Source of the DNA: an uncultured Spirochaetales bacterium
GTDB taxonomy: Bacteria > Spirochaetota > Spirochaetia > Sphaerochaetales > Sphaerochaetaceae
Direction of reading: 5' to 3'
Assembly (NCBI GenBank): GCA_949297785.1
Contig: CASFTW010000005.1
Span: 1 to 64,000 of the forward strand
Length of the DNA stretch: 64,000 bases
The notes beneath the pieces were generated by a model. The model saw only the letters and a list, made by a program, of their open reading frames with translations, made no database searches and was not told where the DNA came from. A program made the translations under genes and the position numbers. Below are positions 61,681 to 64,000 of this stretch, in pieces (positions within the stretch are counted from its first letter, which is position 1; each line of letters opens with the position of its first letter).

Positions 61681-61695
61681 GATCTTACCTCTTTA

Positions 61696-61713
61696 ATTAA
61701 ACATATGTTTAAT
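61696..61713. promoter_or_regulatory. Perfect 18-bp palindrome, probable ArsR/SmtB-type operator
   Basis: ATTAAACATATGTTTAAT is a perfect inverted repeat placed just downstream of the promoter at 61724-61752, covering roughly +4 to +21. It suits a metal-responsive repressor such as the ArsR protein encoded at 63373. Confidence 0.65.
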
Positions 61714-61723
61714 CGTTGTTTAT

Positions 61724-61752
61724 ATAGTAACCTTTCTTATTTCACCTGTCAA
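61724..61752 (-). promoter_or_regulatory. Promoter of the HMA/metal-ATPase operon
   Basis: On the minus strand TTGACA (61752-61747), a 17-bp spacer and TACTAT (61729-61724). Confidence 0.65.
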
Positions 61753-61792
61753 TATTTCAATTCATTTTTTATCCAGGTTTATCCTGTTCTTA

Positions 61793-61826
61793 AAAGAAAA
61801 ACCTCCGTCACATCTGAAACGGAGGC
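61793..61826 (-). terminator. Intrinsic terminator of the panE-yhcH operon
   Basis: On the minus strand CCTCCGT (61825-61819) pairs with ACGGAGG (61808-61802), followed by TTTTTCTTTT. Confidence 0.8.
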
Positions 61827-61854
61827 TGCATGATATAATCAGCTGCTGCTCAAT

Positions 61855-62313
61855 TCAATCTTCCACAGGCACCTTAAGTACAATTTTCTTCACAGGAATC
61901 CTTCCACCGGCCTCAAGACGGGGCTTGTGCGCATCTTCCGGAGCCAGGAGAATATAATCTCCTTCAAGAAGGAGAACCTCACCGCAGTATTCAGGGTCTT
62001 CATAGAATGTGATGTCACCCTTTTCATCATACGGGGTTTTCACCACAAGGCCCTGACGCCTGCATACACCGCACAGCTCACGGCCTTCAACCACATACTG
62101 CACGTCGAAATACTTCTCGTGAGTCTCGAAAGACCCCTCATTCCTTGCAATCGTGGTGTAATGCTGGACGGAAGCCCTTACGCCGTGATCAAGCTCGATC
62201 CATCCTTCCGGAAGCCGGGCAAGATCCTTTCTCTTGAGGAATTCAAATGCTGTCTTGAATTTCTCGCTTGTCAGATCATACTTGTACTCAAGTCCGATTT
62301 CAGTACTGTACAT
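61855..62313 (-). CDS. YhcH/YjgK/YiaL (DUF386) family protein
   Basis: The 152-residue cupin-like protein is of the family also called EbgC or NanQ, involved in sialic-acid or other sugar anomerisation in other bacteria. It has the conserved FETHEKYFDVQYVVEGRE with metal-binding His and Glu, and LLAPEDAHKPRL. It lies 18 bp after the panE-like gene, in one operon. Confidence 0.85.
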   Translation of the reverse strand: MYSTEIGLEYKYDLTSEKFKTAFEFLKRKDLARLPEGWIELDHGVRASVQHYTTIARNEGSFETHEKYFDVQYVVEGRELCGVCRRQGLVVKTPYDEKGDITFYEDPEYCGEVLLLEGDYILLAPEDAHKPRLEAGGRIPVKKIVLKVPVED

Positions 62314-62331
62314 GTTCTTATCCTCCTCTTC

Positions 62332-63246
62332 TTACTTTTTCAGTCCTTCAAGTGCATGAATGAGTGAAACCGCCATCTCGTGATGCGGAACGGGAACACC
62401 CAGTTCATGTGCCTTAGCGACCACGGCACCGCTGATGGTATCAACCTCAGTCTTCCTGCCGTTCTTTATATCCATCATGATTGAAGTATATCCGCCCGGA
62501 TTGTTTTCACTTACAGAGCGGACTTTCTGAATCACTTTCTCAGTGTCAAATTCAAGATTCATCGCAGATGCGACCGCAACAGTCTCCCCGATCAGATTCC
62601 TGCAAATCGCGAAGGCGCTCTCATTTTTGCTGATGTAGGACATATCGCACTGCAGAATTGCAGTAAGCACGGAAAGGGATACATTGGTCATGAGCTTATC
62701 CCAGATCAGCTGCTGGATGTTATCATGAATGCGAACATCAAAACCGCATTTGTCAAATGCTTCACTGATGTCCTCAAGGATTTTTCCCCTGTTTCCGTTC
62801 AGAAGTCCTATGTTTGTCACACCCTTTCCGCCGTGATGGATCACACCGAGGGAAATCACGGCACCGTTGTCCTCAGTCGTTCCGATGATCACATGATCAG
62901 TGTCCACGAACTGTGAAAGCAACCTCTCGTGTCCTGCCCCGTTCTGAAGTGTCATGAGATAAGTATCCTTTCCGATTGCACTTTTCACATTCTCAAGTGC
63001 CGAATGCGAATACATGGCCTTTGTGAACAGAATGATAAGATCCGCAGTACCTGCCCCGTCTGCATTTTTCGCGATTCTGGGAAGATAAGTATTCTGCGTG
63101 CCGTTTTCCTCCAGCACGATTCCGTTTTCTCTCACATGATCTATAACAGCTTCATTCGTATCCACAAGAGTCACATCATTGCCGGTGCTGAGACGGCCCC
63201 CGTAGATGCTGCCCATGGCTCCTGCACCGATCACAATAATTTTCAT
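62332..63246 (-). CDS. Ketopantoate reductase PanE/ApbA-family protein
   Basis: The 304-residue protein has the Rossmann motif IIVIGAGAMGSIYGGRL, TLQNGAGHERLL, GTTEDNGAVISLGVIHHGG and the catalytic-Lys region QQLIWDKLMTNVSLS. It is the family for NADPH reduction of 2-ketopantoate, but linkage to yhcH and a LacI-type operator suggests a sugar-acid substrate rather than vitamin B5 synthesis. RBS GGAGGAG precedes ATG 63246. Confidence 0.85.
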   Translation of the reverse strand: MKIIVIGAGAMGSIYGGRLSTGNDVTLVDTNEAVIDHVRENGIVLEENGTQNTYLPRIAKNADGAGTADLIILFTKAMYSHSALENVKSAIGKDTYLMTLQNGAGHERLLSQFVDTDHVIIGTTEDNGAVISLGVIHHGGKGVTNIGLLNGNRGKILEDISEAFDKCGFDVRIHDNIQQLIWDKLMTNVSLSVLTAILQCDMSYISKNESAFAICRNLIGETVAVASAMNLEFDTEKVIQKVRSVSENNPGGYTSIMMDIKNGRKTEVDTISGAVVAKAHELGVPVPHHEMAVSLIHALEGLKK

Positions 63247-63265
63247 ACCGCTCCTCCATTCATTT

Positions 63266-63281
63266 TTGCAATCGATTGCAA
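63266..63281. promoter_or_regulatory. Perfect 16-bp palindrome, probable LacI-family operator
   Basis: TTGCAATCGATTGCAA, with the central CG and TGnAAnCGnTTnCA pattern of LacI-type sites, lies directly downstream of the panE promoter, about +3 to +18. Confidence 0.7.
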
Positions 63282-63290
63282 TATGTATTA

Positions 63291-63320
63291 TATATACCTC
63301 TCCTTTTTCTCTGTTGTCAA
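63291..63320 (-). promoter_or_regulatory. Promoter of the panE-yhcH operon
   Basis: TTGACA (63320-63315, minus strand), an 18-bp spacer and TATATA (63296-63291). Confidence 0.65.
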
Positions 63321-63372
63321 TATTCTTTCCTGCTCTTTACTTTACCCCTCCATTTTCAGCTAATATTGTATC

Positions 63373-63738
63373 ATGAATGAAAAGCAGCCTGCCCTGCCGC
63401 ATAACCACGGCAACAGGGAAGAAAACGGTAATATGCCATCATACGAGGACTTCGAAAAGCTTGCCGACACTCTCAAGCAGCTCAGCGATCCGGTGAGGAT
63501 GAAACTTTTCTATATTCTCTGTCACAGGGAGGAATGCGTTCTCAATATTTCCGCACTGATGGGTATGAGCAGTCCGGCCGTCTCCCACCATCTGAGGCAG
63601 CTCCGTCTCAGCGGGCTCATCACATCAAGAAGAGAAAAGAAAGAGGTGTACTACAAGGCATCTGAAAGCAGGGAAACCAGCTTTCTGCACCATATGATTG
63701 AAGATCTCCTCGACATCAAGTGTCCTGCGAAAAATTGA
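63373..63738 (+). CDS. ArsR/SmtB-family metal-responsive repressor
   Basis: The 121-residue winged-helix protein has a His/Asn-rich N-terminal arm (PALPHNHGNRE), ECVLNISALMGMSSPAVSHHLRQLRLSGLI as the HTH, and a C-terminal helix with FLHHMIEDLLDIKC that could supply alpha5 metal ligands as in SmtB/CzrA. It probably controls the metal ATPase operon 1.7 kb away. TAATAT lies 6 nt before ATG, without an RBS. Confidence 0.87.
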   Translation: MNEKQPALPHNHGNREENGNMPSYEDFEKLADTLKQLSDPVRMKLFYILCHREECVLNISALMGMSSPAVSHHLRQLRLSGLITSRREKKEVYYKASESRETSFLHHMIEDLLDIKCPAKN

Positions 63739-63762
63739 CTGGTTTTAACTCTTCATTAGGGT

Positions 63763-63768
63763 TAGAAT
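63763..63768 (+). promoter_or_regulatory. -10-like element of the old-yellow-enzyme gene
   Basis: TAGAAT ends 6 nt before ATG 63775; TTGACT (63735-63740) is 22 bp upstream, or 16 bp from an alternative TAGGGT (63757-63762). Confidence 0.4.
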
Positions 63769-63774
63769 CAAGGC

Positions 63775-64000
63775 ATGGATACAAAACTTCAACCTTTATT
63801 CACACCGTGGAAGATCGGTAAATGTGAAATCAAGAACAGGATCGTGCTGACCAGCATGGGAGGAACCGACCTCTTCGGCTGGATGGAGAAAAATCATTTC
63901 GACAGAACAGGTGCCCGCTTCATAATGGAAGTCGCAAAGAACAATGCGGGACTTGTGCTTCCCGGCTGCCAGCCTGTATGGAACCCGATGTTCGGACAAT
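63775..64000 (+). CDS. NADH:flavin oxidoreductase (old yellow enzyme family), 5' part only
   Basis: The frame MDTKLQPLFTPWKIGKCEIK continues with NRIVLTSMGG, the typical FMN-binding beginning of OYE/2,4-dienoyl-CoA reductase proteins, and runs off the right end of the window after 75 residues. No signal peptide. The catalytic part and any C-terminal FeS/FAD domains are outside the window. Confidence 0.85.
   Translation, partial: MDTKLQPLFTPWKIGKCEIKNRIVLTSMGGTDLFGWMEKNHFDRTGARFIMEVAKNNAGLVLPGCQPVWNPMFGQ

Noticed and set aside
1-64000. CRISPR array, prophage, rRNA operon or replication origin
   Set aside because: No regularly spaced repeats, phage structural genes, rRNA sequence or DnaA-box cluster were seen on either strand.

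Overview
The window looks like chromosomal DNA of a host-associated spirochaete (Spirochaetota; Sphaerochaetales-like is my best guess). The evidence is an EF-G with the [10 protein letters not shown]-loop typical of the spd/mitochondrial EF-G subfamily, many short MKK-type secreted proteins, beta-barrels and lipoproteins, and a carbohydrate lifestyle suited to the gut. No plasmid or phage genes are visible. One IS200/IS605-type TnpB element lies at the left edge, cut by the window end, and it has interrupted a small outer-membrane-protein gene.

Layout. 1-3.4 kb: TnpB element, broken OMP gene, small secreted proteins and a lipoprotein. 3.5-6.3 kb: P-loop/Gls24-like fusion, PcnB-type nucleotidyltransferase, tRNA-Cys and an inverted partial copy of that tRNA. 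6.3-13.9 kb: beta-barrel, Ldh2-family dehydrogenase, a mutarotase-like protein divergent from a GH36 homologue that has lost its nucleophile, GpsA and an RluA-family synthase. 13.9-19.9 kb: PHP phosphatase, MltG, coiled-coil protein, DbpA-domain protein, MBL hydrolase, DksA/TraR-like protein, ThrH. 20-28.5 kb: DMT transporter, FAD oxidoreductase, SIMPL/NUDIX/Mrp operon, AI-2E-type permease, TrmJ-like methylase, GDPD and a DUF362 ferredoxin-like protein. 28.5-41 kb: lipoprotein, NagB, MnmA, flavin reductase, EF-G, methyltransferase, HIT protein, OMP, acyl-CoA synthetase, YibE/F split by an in-frame stop, alkaline phosphatase. 41-54 kb: glycan locus. 54-64 kb: Trk K+ uptake, Gfo/Idh oxidoreductase plus aldo/keto reductase, metal ATPase with separate HMA protein, YhcH and PanE-like operon, ArsR regulator, partial old-yellow-enzyme gene.

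The most coherent functional unit is 41.7-52.8 kb. It holds an AraC regulator, a sugar-binding protein, a small membrane protein, two ABC permeases (the first with an extra membrane module), a GH112 beta-galactoside phosphorylase, a YbaK-type deacylase, a Cys-type sulfatase, its radical-SAM maturase and a second AraC regulator. Together they read as uptake of galacto-N-biose/lacto-N-biose-like disaccharides from mucin glycans, phosphorolysis, and removal of sulfate caps. NagB at 29 kb fits the same diet. No ABC ATPase is encoded here, so a shared one is expected elsewhere.

Regulation. Several genes on both strands have a -10 element 5-8 nt before the ATG and no Shine-Dalgarno, suggesting leaderless mRNAs. 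Two perfect palindromes overlap predicted start sites (metal ATPase operon; panE operon). TTTCAC repeats at 11-bp spacing precede the alkaline phosphatase. Intrinsic terminators are common, some placed directly against a start codon or inside the neighbouring convergent gene. Tail-to-tail gene pairs often overlap.
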